The notes under the pieces: model-generated
The model's database searches: none
The model's input: the letters and a program-made list of their open reading frames with translations, nothing else
Told to the model about the DNA's origin: nothing
In this document: positions 24,301 through 35,700 of the stretch, one piece after another
How the letters are laid out: each line of letters begins with the position of its first letter
Numbering within the stretch: position 1 is the first letter of the stretch
Assembly: GCA_949987565.1 (NCBI GenBank)
Contig: OX465116.1
Location: forward strand, 1,279,001-1,343,000
Direction of reading: 5' to 3'
DNA length: 64,000 bases
Source: Luidia sarsii
Lineage: Eukaryota > Echinodermata > Asteroidea > Paxillosida > Luidiidae
Position numbers and translations under genes: made by a program

Positions 24301-25289
24301 TCGCAACAAGGTACATGCTATGAGGTTCTACTAGTCAAACCTTTTGGTTAATAGTACGGAAACATCTGCCATTTACAAGCTGGTGGCCGCTTCTTAGATA
24401 TCCAGTGGCCAGCACTTAATTGACCAGTGGAAACTCTTTAAGCCACAGCAAAAGAAAGAGTGTTTAAGGACTCGTATTCATGAAAGCCAGAGCTAGTTAG
24501 AGAGAAACCATTCCCTCCAAGACGTGTGAACTTGGCTAAATCAAGTCTGTGTCACAAGTCTTCTCCAGTGAACTGATGTGTGATATCCTGCATAACATTG
24601 ACTCGAGGTTTGTGTCACTGCGCTCTTCCTCTTGCACACAGGACCGGCCCACCATGGCGTTGTACCAGCCGGGTCAGAGGTCATCCAGAGGTCAAGACAC
24701 CAAGGCGGGCAGCGAGAAACCGGCCGGGGGACGGTCAAGCGCCAAGGAGACGAAGACGTCGCCATCATCGTCGTCCCAGCAGGACAGACCGGACCGATTG
24801 AAGGGAGCAGGCAAGGAGGAACTGACCAATGAGGGACGAGCGGTCAAGGCTCAGCCCAGGGGTGACCAGAGGCGCGGGGAACAGCCGTCGACAACGTCGC
24901 AGTCGCACGACGAGCGGAATAAAAGTCGCGCGACGAGGCCCGCGCCAGACCCGAAGCAAGCACGGCGCGACGAGCGGCCGCGACGCGAAGACAGGCCGGC
25001 ACGCGAGGGCGACAGACCGGCCCGCGACCGACCCGCGACCCAAGCGCGGGACGCCAATGGCAAGCGCCGCGGGAACGAGCCGAGTAGAGGCGCCGGACAG
25101 ACTGACCGGCCCCAAGGCCAAGCCGCCCAGGATAGAGATCGAGCCTCGGACAAAAGTCGCTCGGGCGACTTCACCAGAGACAAGAAATCGGACAAGCCGT
25201 ACGAAAGAAGCGCGGACAAGGGAAAGGCGGACAAACCCAGAGACAAAGACAATCGGAAGCCAGAGGGGAAAGACGACAGCGTCAAGTGA
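18273..25289 (+). CDS. UPF3: UPF3-type nonsense-mediated decay factor, 11 exons
   Basis: UPF3 bridges UPF2 and the exon junction complex in nonsense-mediated mRNA decay. Exons are 18273-18362, 18877-18983, 19513-19619, 20336-20434, 20862-20969, 21482-21537, 21933-22130, 22424-22533, 23142-23440, 23964-24310 and 24642-25289; phases close to 722 residues. Residues about 31-160 are the RRM-like Smg4/UPF3 domain (KVVIRCLPPTLTEAEFLEDI, RAYINFTNSEDILPFRDQWDG, YPAVVEFAPYQKVPKK). A long Arg/Glu/Lys/Asp-rich region follows. Residues about 503-520 (RNKDRPTMALYQPGQRS, spanning the exon 10/11 junction) match the EJC-binding motif of animal UPF3B. About 200 further charged residues follow, more than in human UPF3B. 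The exon 7 acceptor (21933, or 21930) has a weak pyrimidine tract. This looks like the single ancestral gene, since no A/B distinction can be made. Confidence 0.92.
18491..18587. repeat. (TAG/CTA)n microsatellite
   Basis: TAG and CTA triplets alternate in blocks, giving a self-complementary microsatellite in intron 1 of UPF3. Confidence 0.85.
19060..19400. mobile_element. SINE-body copies related to the 94-bp array
   Basis: Reverse-orientation copies of the second SINE body recur here (ATTTACGCAAATCACCCGGG, GGGCAAAGCACCGAGCACAC, GTAAACCCTCGTTGAG), about one and a half units. They lie in UPF3 intron 2. Confidence 0.6.
19960..20130. repeat. dispersed repeat shared with 49060-49200
   Basis: GAGTCATCAAATGTCCAATGG and the flank with GGTCAAATGACGTCATGTGA reappear in reverse complement near 49070-49190 (TCACATGACGTCACTTGACC, TCCATTGGACTTTGATGACTC). 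This indicates a low-copy mobile element with two diverged copies in the window. This one is in UPF3 intron 3. Confidence 0.55.
20455..20705. repeat. 20-bp minisatellite, about 12 copies
   Basis: The unit is AACCTAGTACCTTAGCATTG with few mismatches. It starts about 20 bp after the donor of UPF3 exon 4 (20434). Confidence 0.9.
21128..21313. repeat. (TTGA)n tetranucleotide repeat
   Basis: Nearly uninterrupted TTGA/GATT repeats over about 185 bp in UPF3 intron 5, with a short GGTT/GAGT variant zone in the middle. Confidence 0.95.
21730..21870. mobile_element. fragment of the GTGACACCATG palindromic element family
   Basis: Contains CGGGCAGAGTACACACTGCC, GTTGAGTTACCGGCTCTTTC and a duplicated CAGAGCCACGCTCCGTCTC, followed by AAGAGATGACGTACACAGTG. 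These are the internal and terminal modules of the palindromic element whose full copy is at 52768-52971. It lies directly upstream of UPF3 exon 7. A similar fragment lies at about 20160-20315. Confidence 0.65.
23450..23875. repeat. 68-bp tandem repeat, about six copies
   Basis: The landmark TGCTTGCCCTTCCC recurs at 23498, 23566, 23634, 23702 and 23770 (68-bp period), then at 23835. The unit is pyrimidine-rich (TTTGATCCCTTCCC, TCACCCTGGTCTGTCTACC). It is in UPF3 intron 9. A decayed related stretch is at about 52310-52360. Confidence 0.9.
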
Positions 25290-25639
25290 CGATGCAGACC
25301 AATGCACCAGACTTACAAAGAGTGGATGCTTATCATAATAACCAAACGGTACAAGAAGACGGAACCATTTAGCCTAGTCCACTAAACCAGCATTTGAACC
25401 ACTCAAACTGTCCTGTTTCAAATTAAAGTTGTTTGATCAGATTTAAAGGTTTCTTTGGGGGCAGTTGAATCTCTTTTCTCGAGATTAAGACTGAAAGCAT
25501 CCTCATCTCACTCTAGACAGCATGGCCACATTCCATCACTCATGTGGTGTCATTGCAGAAACATCCACTTCAAAGTTGTATTCCACGGATTAACGTTGAT
25601 CCCAAAAACTTCACACCTAAGCTTGTCATCAACTGTGAA

Positions 25640-25662
25640 AATAAAAGCAGTTTGCTAATAAA
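25640..25662 (+). terminator. UPF3 polyadenylation signals
   Basis: Two AATAAA hexamers (25640-25645 and 25657-25662) lie about 350 nt after the UPF3 stop codon and are followed by T-rich sequence. They are the first AATAAA hexamers I find after the stop. Confidence 0.65.
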
Positions 25663-26755
25663 AAGTTTGCTAATCGATACTGTGTCTTTTTGTCCAGTCA
25701 GTCGTTAGTCGTTAGTGGACAGTTATTTGTAACGTATTGTATCAAAAATAATAGGAAGCTTATTTAACAACAAATGCAAAAAAAATCTGAATTGAAATTT
25801 GACTTCCATTGAAATATCGGTAGATTTGGTCGTTGCTTTCCCTCAAATGCTGCAATAACTTCCCTGTTTTGAATTCACTGGAACACAAGAGGGCGCTATA
25901 CTATAATCAGTTTGAGAGACCAACTCTTCCAAACTTATGAAAAAATCTATGAATATTGATGAGGCAAGTGACCTCTGACTTGCGACCTCACAAACCTACT
26001 CAGCTCTCATACTAGATAGCACCTTAAACAAGTCGAGAAGTGAAACAAAATAGAACCATGATCGAGAATTATTATTCGCAAACTTTCCTAAAATTACTGT
26101 GATTGATATCAATGAGGCTGTTGACCTCATTTAACCTCAGAGTGACCGTTAACCTCATCAAAATTGACAGGTAATCATGTTAACAGTGGCGCAGTATCCA
26201 TATCTCAAGTTCAAGGGATATTAAAACAGTTAGTTGAAAATCACAGCATAGCTACTACCCGAACAAATTAATGGATGATTGATCACGTACACGAATATAA
26301 AGGCTATGGATTGATATTACACACGATCTAATGGTAGCCTAGCTCCCAGCCAGCTAGTCGCTACCCATATGGCTCGTGTAGTATTAACAGCCACAGACAG
26401 TGAACACCGCCGACCCGGATGTAGATGACCGCCAGGGGGAAATCCCCCGGAAGTTCAGTCCTCCATATACTTGTCAAACTGTTGCATCGTGCTGCTTCGA
26501 AGCATGCTAAAAATCGTTGATTTTTTGTCTTGTTTGATCATGTTGACGTTCCAAAGCTACACCATACGCTGATAAGTGGGATTCTTCATGCCAGTGTAAG
26601 TCAGTTACCGCACTATTTAGGATTTTGGTCTGTAAATGATTCGAATATCGAGTCGAGCTGCCGGTCAACTCAATCAGTCAATGGGCGTCGTCAATGCAAT
26701 GAATTTATCAATTTGGCAAGATTTTCATTTTATTAGTAATAATATTACCCTCACC

Positions 26756-27212
26756 GTAAAAGTCTGGGAAAAAAACCTAAACCCAAATTAGAACACCAAT
26801 TGTAATGTAGACAATATCCATGGTCTAGTACAACCACTTGCCGAAAAAATTGGACTTAAAGTTTTCCCAAAAATCATGATTTTGTGACGCATACATACAT
26901 GTGTCAACCAGACGACTGTCACAGTGTCAGTAGTCCGAGTAACTTGGACCCTTACAATCGCCCCTCAAAACTTTTAAAAAGGGCGATTGTAAGGGTCCAA
27001 GTTAGTCGGACTACACTGTCAGTATGTGTTGCTAATGCTAGCTCTGTACATGCAATCCTACAAACGCGGCAAAAATCATGATTTTTTTGTAAAACTGCAA
27101 GTCCATTTTTTCGGCAAGTGGTTGTGCCAGACCATAGATATTGTCTACATTACAATCGGTGGTCTATGGTCTAATTTATTTGGGTTGAGTTTTTTTTTTC
27201 CCAGACTTTTAC
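26756..27212. mobile_element. large inverted-repeat element (arms about 135 bp)
   Basis: Left arm 26756-26888 (GTAAAAGTCTGGGAAAAAAA, TGTAATGTAGACAATAT, CAACCACTTGCCGAAAAAA, AAAATCATGATTTT) is matched in reverse complement by about 27070-27212 with small gaps. There is no coding capacity. A second, smaller inverted repeat sits in its loop. Confidence 0.8.
26931..27013. mobile_element. nested hairpin element with TAGTCCGAGTAACTTGG ends
   Basis: 33-bp arms (26931-26963 and 26981-27013) with one mismatch flank a 17-nt loop. The ends are TA-GTCCGAGTAACTTGGACC and its complement. A relative with the same ends but longer arms is at 56408-56542. TA at both borders suggests a TA target-site duplication, as for Tc1/mariner-type MITEs. 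Confidence 0.75.
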
Positions 27213-27234
27213 AGAAAGCTGGGTATTAAATATA

Positions 27235-27425
27235 ACGCAGTGGCTGTTGTTACGGCAGTCGTCCGTGTGGTTCCCTGACTTGATTGTATTTCGTCAGCAT
27301 TGCAGGCTGGTTGAACCAGTCTATTAGTATTAGCTGATAGTCAGGTTCCAAGAGCTAAACATCCTGACAAATACTGTGAAGTCAGGGAACCAAACGGACG
27401 ACTGCCGTAACAACAGCCACTGCGT
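27235..27425. mobile_element. MITE with about 47-bp terminal inverted repeats
   Basis: Left end ACGCAGTGGCTGTTGTTACG continues to GGTTCCCTGACTT. The right end carries GAAGTCAGGGAACC to CAACAGCCACTGCGT. The interior of about 95 bp is non-coding. It ends about 90 bp before the start codon of the first receptor gene and may overlap its promoter or 5' UTR. Confidence 0.8.
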
Positions 27426-27513
27426 AAATATAAACTAGAATTTTGCCCACTAAAGTTTTTAAGAATTGATTTGTTATTATTTTCTTTTCCTGATGCCTTC
27501 TCTAGACTTAAAT

Positions 27514-30500
27514 ATGCAGCCAGCGGCCGTTGTGTTTCTCCACTTCATTGCCATAGCAACAGGCAGCATCTTAGACCATGAGCTGATCACGGAAGTGACT
27601 GGGTCTCTGGGGAAATGGGACCCGAGATTTTCTGCCAAAACGTCGTGCCCCTTGCACAACCCTCAAGAAGGTTAGCACGTGTCCCTTCTAACCTCATTGC
27701 CCGAAAGATTTCCATAAATTTGAGGGGTATCATTTGTTCCATATGCTACCCGCTTTCATTTTGAAAAGTTAAGGCTATGAAGGTTTGCATGGTGGAAGTG
27801 GAAGTTTTATCGTTGACGCCATGTAACATATCTCTTCTGAGACGGAGTGTGTGGCTCTGAAATTCAAAATGGGTGGCTCGCAATCACATTAGAAGAGATG
27901 TGTTTCATGGTGTCACTGCAAAATTTACATTTCATTTTTGAAGAAAATAAAAGAACGCTTGCAATGAAAAGAAGGTTAAATTGGTTTGACTAGCCACTAT
28001 CTTAGGGCTGGAATCCCCTCAGATGGTAAGAGCCATGTGGTCAATTTCATTTCATTTCACTCATCGTAAGTTACGATCAATCGCAAGACAGTGAGCGATG
28101 CACAGAAACCATACGGTGTATCACAACTAACCATGTGTTATTCGTTGTAATTAGGTTACAATGCATCGTAAGGCTTTGTGGTAAACCAGAAGTCCCGGTC
28201 CTGTCAAAAATTCATGTGCCATTTTGATAAACAGTTGGACACAGTTGTGGTATTTTGAATGTCAGCGTCAGTTTATCCTCATCATAACCTTATCACTACT
28301 CCTGCGTCTGCACTAGAAAGCAGGAGGCGCGGGTTCGAATCCCGCCCAAGCTGCCTGGGGCAAATCACTGAGCGCTCGGTGCTTATTGTGTCGAGTAGGG
28401 CAAACCCTCATTGACTTTTTCACGATCGGTTCTTTGCGTGGTAGGTTCGCCCCTCCGGTTTGTCGACCCCGAACCAATGCCCGTGCTGACCGTGGTCTTT
28501 CAGAGGTACGTCGCCATCAACTGCTCGGCCGTCAACTTCTGCAACGTGACCTGGTCCTGGCAGACGGCCGGCCCCTTCCAGCTTGGCTACCACGCCGAGC
28601 TGACGCACGACGACCAAGTCCTGGAGATCCAGCAGGCCTTCTACAGTCGCCACGGCAACTACACCTGCAGCGTCACCGACGGCGGGCGGACCGTCAACCG
28701 GACGGTGGAGCTCTTTGTCACAGGTCTGACTCGCGTCCTCAACATTCACAAGCCGGGGGTCGACGGCTCTTTGTCAGACAGCCGCACTCCGTCTCGCGAG
28801 ACGTGACTTGCATGGTGTCACCGCAAAATTTTCCACTTCACGAATCTCAGCAGTCACAGTTCATCACAGCTGATGTGAAAAACAAAAAAACACTTTTTGC
28901 AAACTACTCACTGACAAAAATGACCTGCAATACATGAATCTCAAAAGTAAAGAGTGCCTGACGTTTCCATCCTAGCAGGACCTTTCCCAAAGACAAAGTG
29001 ATAAAGGACAAAGTCACAGCTGAAAAAAGAAAACAGTTCAGATTGAAAAGGTTTAATCACAGCCAGTTAAATCAACTGTATTAGTCTCACCAACAACTGA
29101 AGTCTCAAAAGTTAGAGGCCCTGACATTTCGATCCTAGCAGGACCTTTGCCTTTGAGAAAGATCCTGCTAGGATCGAAACGCCAGGCCCTCTAACTTTTG
29201 ATATTTATGCATTGCAGGTGATTTTAGTCAGTGAGAAGTTTGCAGCAGTTTTTGTATTAACTTCACGAATTGAATCATTACCCTCCTTCCCCACCCTCTC
29301 CATTCCCCCGCCTCTTTCGTCAGACACGCCCTGGGAGAAGCCGCCTCTTCCTCTCTCGGGCGATGCCTGCATCAACCAGACAGCCAGCGACGGGGGCACG
29401 GCTGAGTTCTTCTGCTTCTTCTTCGCCGGCGAGACGGTGCAGGATGTGGAGCTGGCCTGGCATCGGAGGAACGCCCAGTCCGACTGGGTCCCGATCAGTG
29501 AGCTTAGCTCGGAGAAAATACTCTACCAGGAGAGTCTGGACTACTCAGTGCACAGATCATACAGGTACTTACTTACTAACTGCCCATTATGCCTGTTGGC
29601 TTGTAGGGCAGCAACAAAAGCTCTAAACTCCCGTCTGTCCTAGGCCTGTCTCTGGGTGGAATTCCAGGTCTGGTTGAGGCTCTTCATCTCACTCTGTGCG
29701 TCGCCAGGTGTTCTTGGGACGTCCCCTTTTCCCTCTCTCCCTCTTGAATCCATCAGAGAGCTACTTTGGTAATAGTATCCGGTTAGATCATACAGGTAAA
29801 CCATGTACATGTACGTGACCGATTTTGAATCAAGCAGGCGCCCTATCAAAGCAACTACATATCTTTTGGGCAAACCTTCTTTGAATTACATTCCCGCCAA
29901 TCCTGAATCACATTGACCTTGGAGTCAAGTACCCTGACTTTATCATGTGTCTCTCCCTTCTGTTGTTGCACAGTGGGAGCAAGCTACAGCCAACAGCTGG
30001 CATGCATCTGACTATCAAGGATGTGACACTGGAAGCCTATGTTGATTACAGACTACAGGCTGCCTCAGAGTATGGGAGTGGACATACACAGCCCCTCTCT
30101 CTGTCAGGTATTCCTCTTCCTTTTCCTAATCTTCCTCCTCTTCCTCCTCTTCCTCCTCTTCCTCCTCTTCCTCCTCTTCCTTTTTCTTTTCTTCTTCCTT
30201 TTCCTCCTCTTCCTCCTCTTCTACCTCTTCCTCCTCCTTCTCTTTCTCCTCTTCCTCCTCTTCCTCATCTTCCTTTTTCTTTTCTTCTTCCTTTTCCTCC
30301 TCTTCCTCCTCTTCTACCTCTTCCTCCTTCTTCTCTTTCTCATTTCCCTATTCTTCCTTCTCTTCTTCTTCCTCCACTTCCTTTTTCTTCTATTCCTCCT
30401 TTTCCTCCTCCCCCTCCTCTTCCTTCCATGCCTCCACCTCCTCAAATTGTTTCCCCATTTTCATTCCTTTTTTTTTCTCCCTCTTCCCAGCTCCCCCTGA

Positions 30501-32700
30501 TCCACCGAAGCCAGATCTTACTCCGATCATAGCCACGAGTGTTGTTGGATTCTGTCTTCTCATCCTCATCATATCCTTAGCGGTGACCTGGCACTTTGTC
30601 AAACTCGACGTCAAAATCTGGAGAAAGAACCGATTTGGTGCCGTGGAGGACGATGGTGATTCATCAGCTCTCTCGTGTCTTGTCTGTTTACCTATATCCC
30701 ATTTCAATGAGATCTGAAGGTCAGGATATACAGAGCGGAATATTTGCGATGGTACCGTGTCCATTATCTCAATCAAGAGTGAGTGTGGCTGTGAGAAGAG
30801 TTGGTAACTCAACGTTTCGGTCCGTGTGTGCTCTGCCCGTCAGCATGAGATTGCTGGCTTCCCTCCGACAATGGCACTTGGGTATTTGGCTGAACACGTA
30901 CCGGTACATATGCTCCAGTGCCTACATGGCTTGGCAAACCTCTTCATGCTCCAGTGATCAGCACAAGGCGTACAAGCACCATCCCCTAATAACGGGCAGT
31001 GCGCACTCTGCCTGAGACATTCAGTCAATGACTCTGAGAGCCACACGAAAACTTCTTACATTGTGAACCCACCATGCAAACCTTCACATCTCATCTGGAG
31101 TTACTGGCTCTTCTCAGAGCCACACTCACTCACATGAAGAGATTCTGCACATGGTGTCACTGCAAACCTCTTACATTATGAACCCACCATGCAAACCTTC
31201 CAATCTCATCTGGAGTTACTGGCTCTTCTCAGAGCCACACTCACTCACATGAAGAGATTCTGCACATGGTGTCACTGCAAACCTCTTACATTGTGAACCC
31301 ACCATGCAAACCTTTCTGTCTCATCTAGAGTTACTGGCTCTTCTCAGAGCCACACTCACTCTCTGTGAAAATCGAGATCTGATCGTTTGACGGCAATTGA
31401 TGCTTAGATTTACGCTCTGTCTTTCTAGATGGGAAGACCTATGATGCTTTCATCACCTATGCCGACAAAGACCGTGCATTTGCGCTGACAATCCGAGACC
31501 AACTCATGGAAGCTGGCTACAGTGTTTGCTTCCCCGATATCGACTTCTTGCCCCCAGCATGTAAGTATTCCGAGATTCTAGTGCCAAAGAAAGATACGGA
31601 GACCTCAATACCCAAGACTGAAACAGAGATCTCAATGCCAAAGACCGAGATAGAGATCTCAATGCCCTAGGCTGAGACCAAGACCTCCGTGCCCAAGACC
31701 GAGACCTCAATTCCCGAGACTGAGACCAAGACTGAGATCTCAATACCCAAGAATGAGACAGTGATCTCACTGCCCTCGGCTGAGACCAAGACCACAATGC
31801 CCTAGGCTGAAACTAAGACCTCAGTGCCCAAGACCAAGACTTAAACCAAGACCGAGATTTCAATACCCAAGACTGAGACAGTGATCTCAGTGCCCCGGGC
31901 TGAGACCATGACCTCAGGTCAGTGCCCAAGACCGAGACCGATATTTCAATGCCCGAGACGAAGACTGAGACCAAAACCTGAAAACCAAAGACACTGACCC
32001 AGATCTTAATGCCCAAGACCGAGACTTCAATGTCCAAGATTCTAACTGATACCTCAATGCCCAAGACCGGGAAATACCGGTAAAGCTTCCAAGTCCATAT
32101 CTCTCTTGCCATGCTTCCTTCGTCGAACTGGATCAATCTTTTTGGTTGCGTCCCACCTTCTCCTCAGCATTCGTCGAAGAGATTGTGCTAGCCTTGAACA
32201 CCAGCCGCCGATACCTTCTCGTCATCACGCCGGAGTTCATCAGCGCACAGCACAGCGGGATGCAGGTGGACCTGGCCACGGACCAGCTGCTGAAGAACCA
32301 GCTCAAGATAGTTCCCATCCTGTACCGGGCCGTTCCCAAGGCCATGCAGGAGGAGATCCCCTCCCTGCGGAGGCTCCTGTCCAACGTGAGGACGGTGGCG
32401 TGGAGCGAGAAGCACCCCGAGCGCTTCGCCAAGCAGCTCCTGGTCCACATGCCGCCCCGACGGCAGTCCCCGCCCGACGCCAACGGCCTGACCGCGCCAA
32501 GACGCCGAGTCGTCGAGGAGAGAAACCTCCTCGATGAGTCCCTGATCTCTAACGAGCTCCCATTTGGCATCGGCGCCGCCGACAACGGCCGGCCCCCGTC
32601 CAACTTGGAGATGGACAGGTTCCTGAACGACGTGGCTGTGGCAGAGGCGGAGCGGAAGAACACCGTCAAAGTGGAAGTGCACCATCCCATGCCCTCTTGA
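27514..32700 (+). CDS. IL-1 receptor-like Ig-TIR transmembrane receptor, 7 exons
   Basis: This is a predicted cell-surface receptor of the IL-1R/Toll superfamily. Exons are 27514-27670 (signal peptide, MQPAAVVFLHFIAIATG), 28445-28723 (Ig-I), 29324-29564 and 29974-30107 (Ig-II), 30491-30655 (transmembrane, residues about 283-303), 31429-31560 and 32168-32700 (TIR). Phases are 1-1-2-1-1-1 and close to 546 residues. Ig-I has the signature INCSAVNFCNVTW...YTC. Ig-II has its first core Cys (FFCFFFAG), but the second is replaced by Leu (DYRLQAASEYG). TIR box 1 is YDAFITYA. The BB-loop region reads DIDFLPPA in place of the usual RDxxPG. The C-terminal RFAKQLLVHMP aligns with box 3 of IL-1R1, with the Trp missing. 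The ligand is unknown. It is a tandem paralogue of the gene at 36479-41709. Confidence 0.88.
27780..28175. mobile_element. fragments of two palindromic element families
   Basis: 27780-27930 carries end and internal modules of the GTGACACCATG family (ATCTCTTCTGAGACGGAGTG, TGTTTCATGGTGTCACTGC). 28040-28175 is a decayed CATCGTAA-type element (CATCGTAAGTTACGATCAAT, ATGCATCGTAAGGCTTTGTG). Both lie in intron 1 of the first receptor. Confidence 0.6.
28300..28420 (+). mobile_element. second tRNA-derived SINE, partial
   Basis: CTAGAAAGCAGGAGGCGC and the B box GGGTTCGAATCCCGCC are followed by AAGCTGCCTGGGGCAAATC and GTAGGGCAAACCCTCATTGA, the body also found in the 94-bp array and at 59295-59465. It ends just before exon 2 of the receptor gene (28445). 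Confidence 0.65.
29105..29265 (+). mobile_element. complete hairpin element of the GATCCTAGCAGGACC family
   Basis: Arms GGCCCTGACATTTCGATCC...GCAGGACC and GATCCTGCTAGGATCG...GCCAGGCCC enclose a short loop with TTTGCCTTTGAGAAA. The tail has GCAGGTGATTTTAGTCAGTG and GTTTGCAGCAGTTTTTGTAT. It is the clearest copy with both arms and tail and ends about 60 bp from the exon 3 acceptor. Confidence 0.75.
30110..30430. repeat. polypyrimidine (TCCTCCTCT)n tract
   Basis: About 320 bp of almost pure C/T on the plus strand built from TTCCTCCTC units, filling the intron between the last Ig exon and the transmembrane exon of the first receptor. Such purine/pyrimidine asymmetry can form triplex DNA. Confidence 0.9.
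31040..31375. repeat. 115-bp tandem repeat, three copies
   Basis: The landmark GTGAACCCACCATGCAAACC recurs at 31065, 31180 and 31295, an exact 115-bp period. Each unit contains GGCTCTTCTCAGAGCCACAC and ACATGGTGTCACTGCAAACC, so it is an amplified end of the GTGACACCATG palindromic family. It lies directly upstream of the first TIR exon. Confidence 0.85.
31575..32090. repeat. degenerate minisatellite of GAGACCTCAATGCCCAAGAC units
   Basis: About 500 bp of irregular, roughly 20-30 bp units alternating GAGACCTCAATGCCC and AAGACCGAGAC motifs. They occupy almost the entire intron that splits the TIR domain of the first receptor. Confidence 0.85.
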
Positions 32701-35700
32701 CTCGATCCAAAATTCCGAATTCTATCCTAGGGCCGTGACACACGGGGCAACTATTTTGCGGAGAACTGATCTCAGTGCTTGTAGAACAAAGATCTTCAGT
32801 GTTGGAAGTTTGCATCGTCATCATATAAACCATCTTGGCAGAGATTTAGTATGGCTCTGAAAAAAAAAAGCCGACAACATCAGAGTACTGTCTCTTTTCA
32901 ATTTCATGCTCCATCTTGAAAGATATGTGCTTCCTTCATGCAAAGCTTCAGATCTAACCAAAGTGCTTCGGTATAAAAATGAAGGACTTTTTTTCTAACA
33001 GTGTCTCAATGTCCCCAAGCCAACGATCTGATTATCCGAAAAAGTAGATGGCTGAGTTCTCTTCGAAGATTGCTTGGAACTGAATGTACTCATGTGAAAC
33101 GGCCTTAAACAATTCAAAGTTGGATAATTTCGCGTCTGGGGATATCAGTAGTTTCATAAAATGTAAGTACTTGTCGCCATGGAAATCAAAGTTGTGCTTT
33201 GTAAAAATATTCCAAAGCCTTGCTAGCCGATCCCCAGTTTTGATACAAAATGTGATTACCAAAATAAATTTTGTATCTGGAAAGCAAATTCTATTTTTTT
33301 AAATAAAATTTAATTGGAAGTTATCATCCAATAAAGAAATTATTCTAGATTACAATATGAAACTTAGTTTGCGTTTGTTATGATTTGTCATTTAGTCAGG
33401 CTGGCTGTAAAACCTCACAAGTTTAGGACTAAGAGTGATATACAAAAATGTTGACTATTATTATTTTCGATTCCAACTTCTTGGAAGCATTTGAAGTCAT
33501 CCGTTTTGACTTTTTCCTTCTTATTCGCTCCACTTTTTGAACCAAAGGAGCCATTTTTGTTGTTCTGTGGTTAAGGAAAGTATCAACTTTCTCCTGATGG
33601 CCGACAACAAGCGGTTTAGTCTCCTCTGTTCTTTTCTTGGAAACCACAAACTAACAAAAAGTAGATTGAAATTTAGTGGGCCTTACTTTTTGGTAATTTT
33701 AGTCAGTAAGCAGTTTGCAACATTTTTGTATATCACAAAAAGTAGATTGGTGTGTTTCAGCACGATGCCACTGCAAACAATTCTTAACTTTTGCAAAGAT
33801 GGCAACCTTGGGTGATCGCATTTTGGGCTGACTTGAAATGGAAAGCGGATTTGTCTGGACATTATCCGATCTCTTCATTCCCGCCACCGGCCCGTACCGG
33901 ACAGGGTAGTACAAAGGGGATTTCCCGTTGCTTTTCATTTCACAAGCGCACTGCAGCGCCGACTGTGTGGTCGTGAATATTCATGTGGGAAACCCGCGCA
34001 TTTCATTGGTCAGTTTTTCTCTCCATAGACCTCGTGCACGGGGCCGGGGGGGGGGGGTATATTAAAAAAAACGCGTATTAATTTTTTAACGCCAGTTTAA
34101 AATACTTGCACGTACGGCGTTATAAGCTCCATACCAGGAAATACAGATTGCTGTGCAGTAAAATCTTATTATCCTAGCAAGGTCTTTGTCAAATCTTTTT
34201 GCCTTTCAGAAAGGCTCAGATGGGATCGAAATGTCAGCACATTTTGAGATTTACAGTTTAAATAGTTATTCCAAAAGCTTTGTATCCAACCTAGAAGGAA
34301 AATTAATGTCTGAAAACTGGGGGGAAATGTCTCACAAATTTAGGGCCTGATGTCTGGTTCTTACTGTAGAACCTTTCTGCATTCGAGAGAGGGCCTGCTT
34401 GGATTGAAACGTAGCCCTCCGAATTAGTTGAGACATGTTCCTTTCGCTTGAATATCTGTAGTAACCTTTGTTTTGGTTGGTTTGTTTTGTGACTGCCCTT
34501 CCCCCCTCCTTCGTGCACATGTATCTGTTTTGTCCTTGTCACTCTGCCTTTGAGAAAGGTCCTGCTAGGATCAAAACGTCAGGCCCACTAAATTTTAAGA
34601 AGAAAAAATATATAGTTAATTATTGTGCTTCAATCCAACCCGAAATTTTGTCCCTTAATCGTAATGGAATTATACGGGGCTAATTTCATCTCAGAGAAAG
34701 TTACAAAAACTAGCCGGGGACTGGTGTTTCGATCCTGTAATAGCTAGGACATTGACTAAAAGCACTCTGCATTGTCCCAACATGCAACTCTGGAACGCTG
34801 GAACTCAGACTCGATCGGATAAGTATAGCCAGATTAGATCTAGTGAATTGCCGGACTCGAACTCAATGTTAATTTGTTGACTCGAAATTTGAGCTTCCAT
34901 CAGCTAAAAAGAAGGCAGGTCCCCCAAAACTCATTAAAATCCATAAAATAACTCAGTTATATTCGAACTCAACTCCACTGATTAAACGTGGATTCCGAAG
35001 CAGACGATATGTGCATTTTTAGCACTTGCAGTGTAGTTGGTGTCGACCGTTGTCTGGCATCAAGTATTGTGTTGTCACTGCGCACCGGTGGCGCGGTTCT
35101 TCTTTCCTGTTTGGAGAGAGGTCACTTCCCGCTGAACTTAGCCTATCCTTCTATTTTATTCATTATTCCAGACATTGTATCTCCATAATGCATCCCGATT
35201 ACCAGTGACATTGCTGGCATTTCCTCTCAAAGTTTTGACTTCGAGCGATGGAATTGAGCCTTGTTTTAGGGAGTTTCCATCCAGGTATGGTGGCACTGTG
35301 TCACACCTAGTGAAAATGTTTACATCGTCACTGCTTTGATCGTGCACATTCCAGAACTCAGGTAAGTTACGCATACTACTTAATTTACTTACTTTTTACT
35401 CTATAATTATGGGCTAGGTGAAAGTTTTGGAACCAAGATCAATTAAAGGTTTACATGGTGGAAATACCAAGTGGAACTTTCTGGAAAGTTTGCGGTGACA
35501 TCAGTGTATAACACATCTCTTTTTGAGTCGGAGGGGTGTGGTTCTAAAATGAGTTTTTTTAGAAAGCCACACTCCGTCTCAAAACAAAAGAGATGGGTTA
35601 CAATTACTTACAAAGTTACAACTTACATGCAAACTCCTTCCACTTGTACCAACATTTTGGACCAACCGTTCAAATCACACCAAGTGAGTATTGGCGAACC

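Larger units (their letters stand above)
25290..27513. other. intergenic region between UPF3 and the first Ig-TIR receptor
   Basis: No coding exon is recognisable. The left part is the UPF3 3' UTR. The right part is dominated by three inverted-repeat elements (26756-27212 with a nested 26931-27013, and 27235-27425) placed immediately upstream of the receptor start codon. Confidence 0.6.

Noticed and set aside
21845..25307. Leu/Ser- or Arg-rich open frames antisense or frame-shifted to UPF3 exons
   Set aside because: They are shadows of the Arg/Glu-rich coding sequence. The UPF3 frame is fixed by the RRM-like domain, splice phases and the EJC-binding motif.
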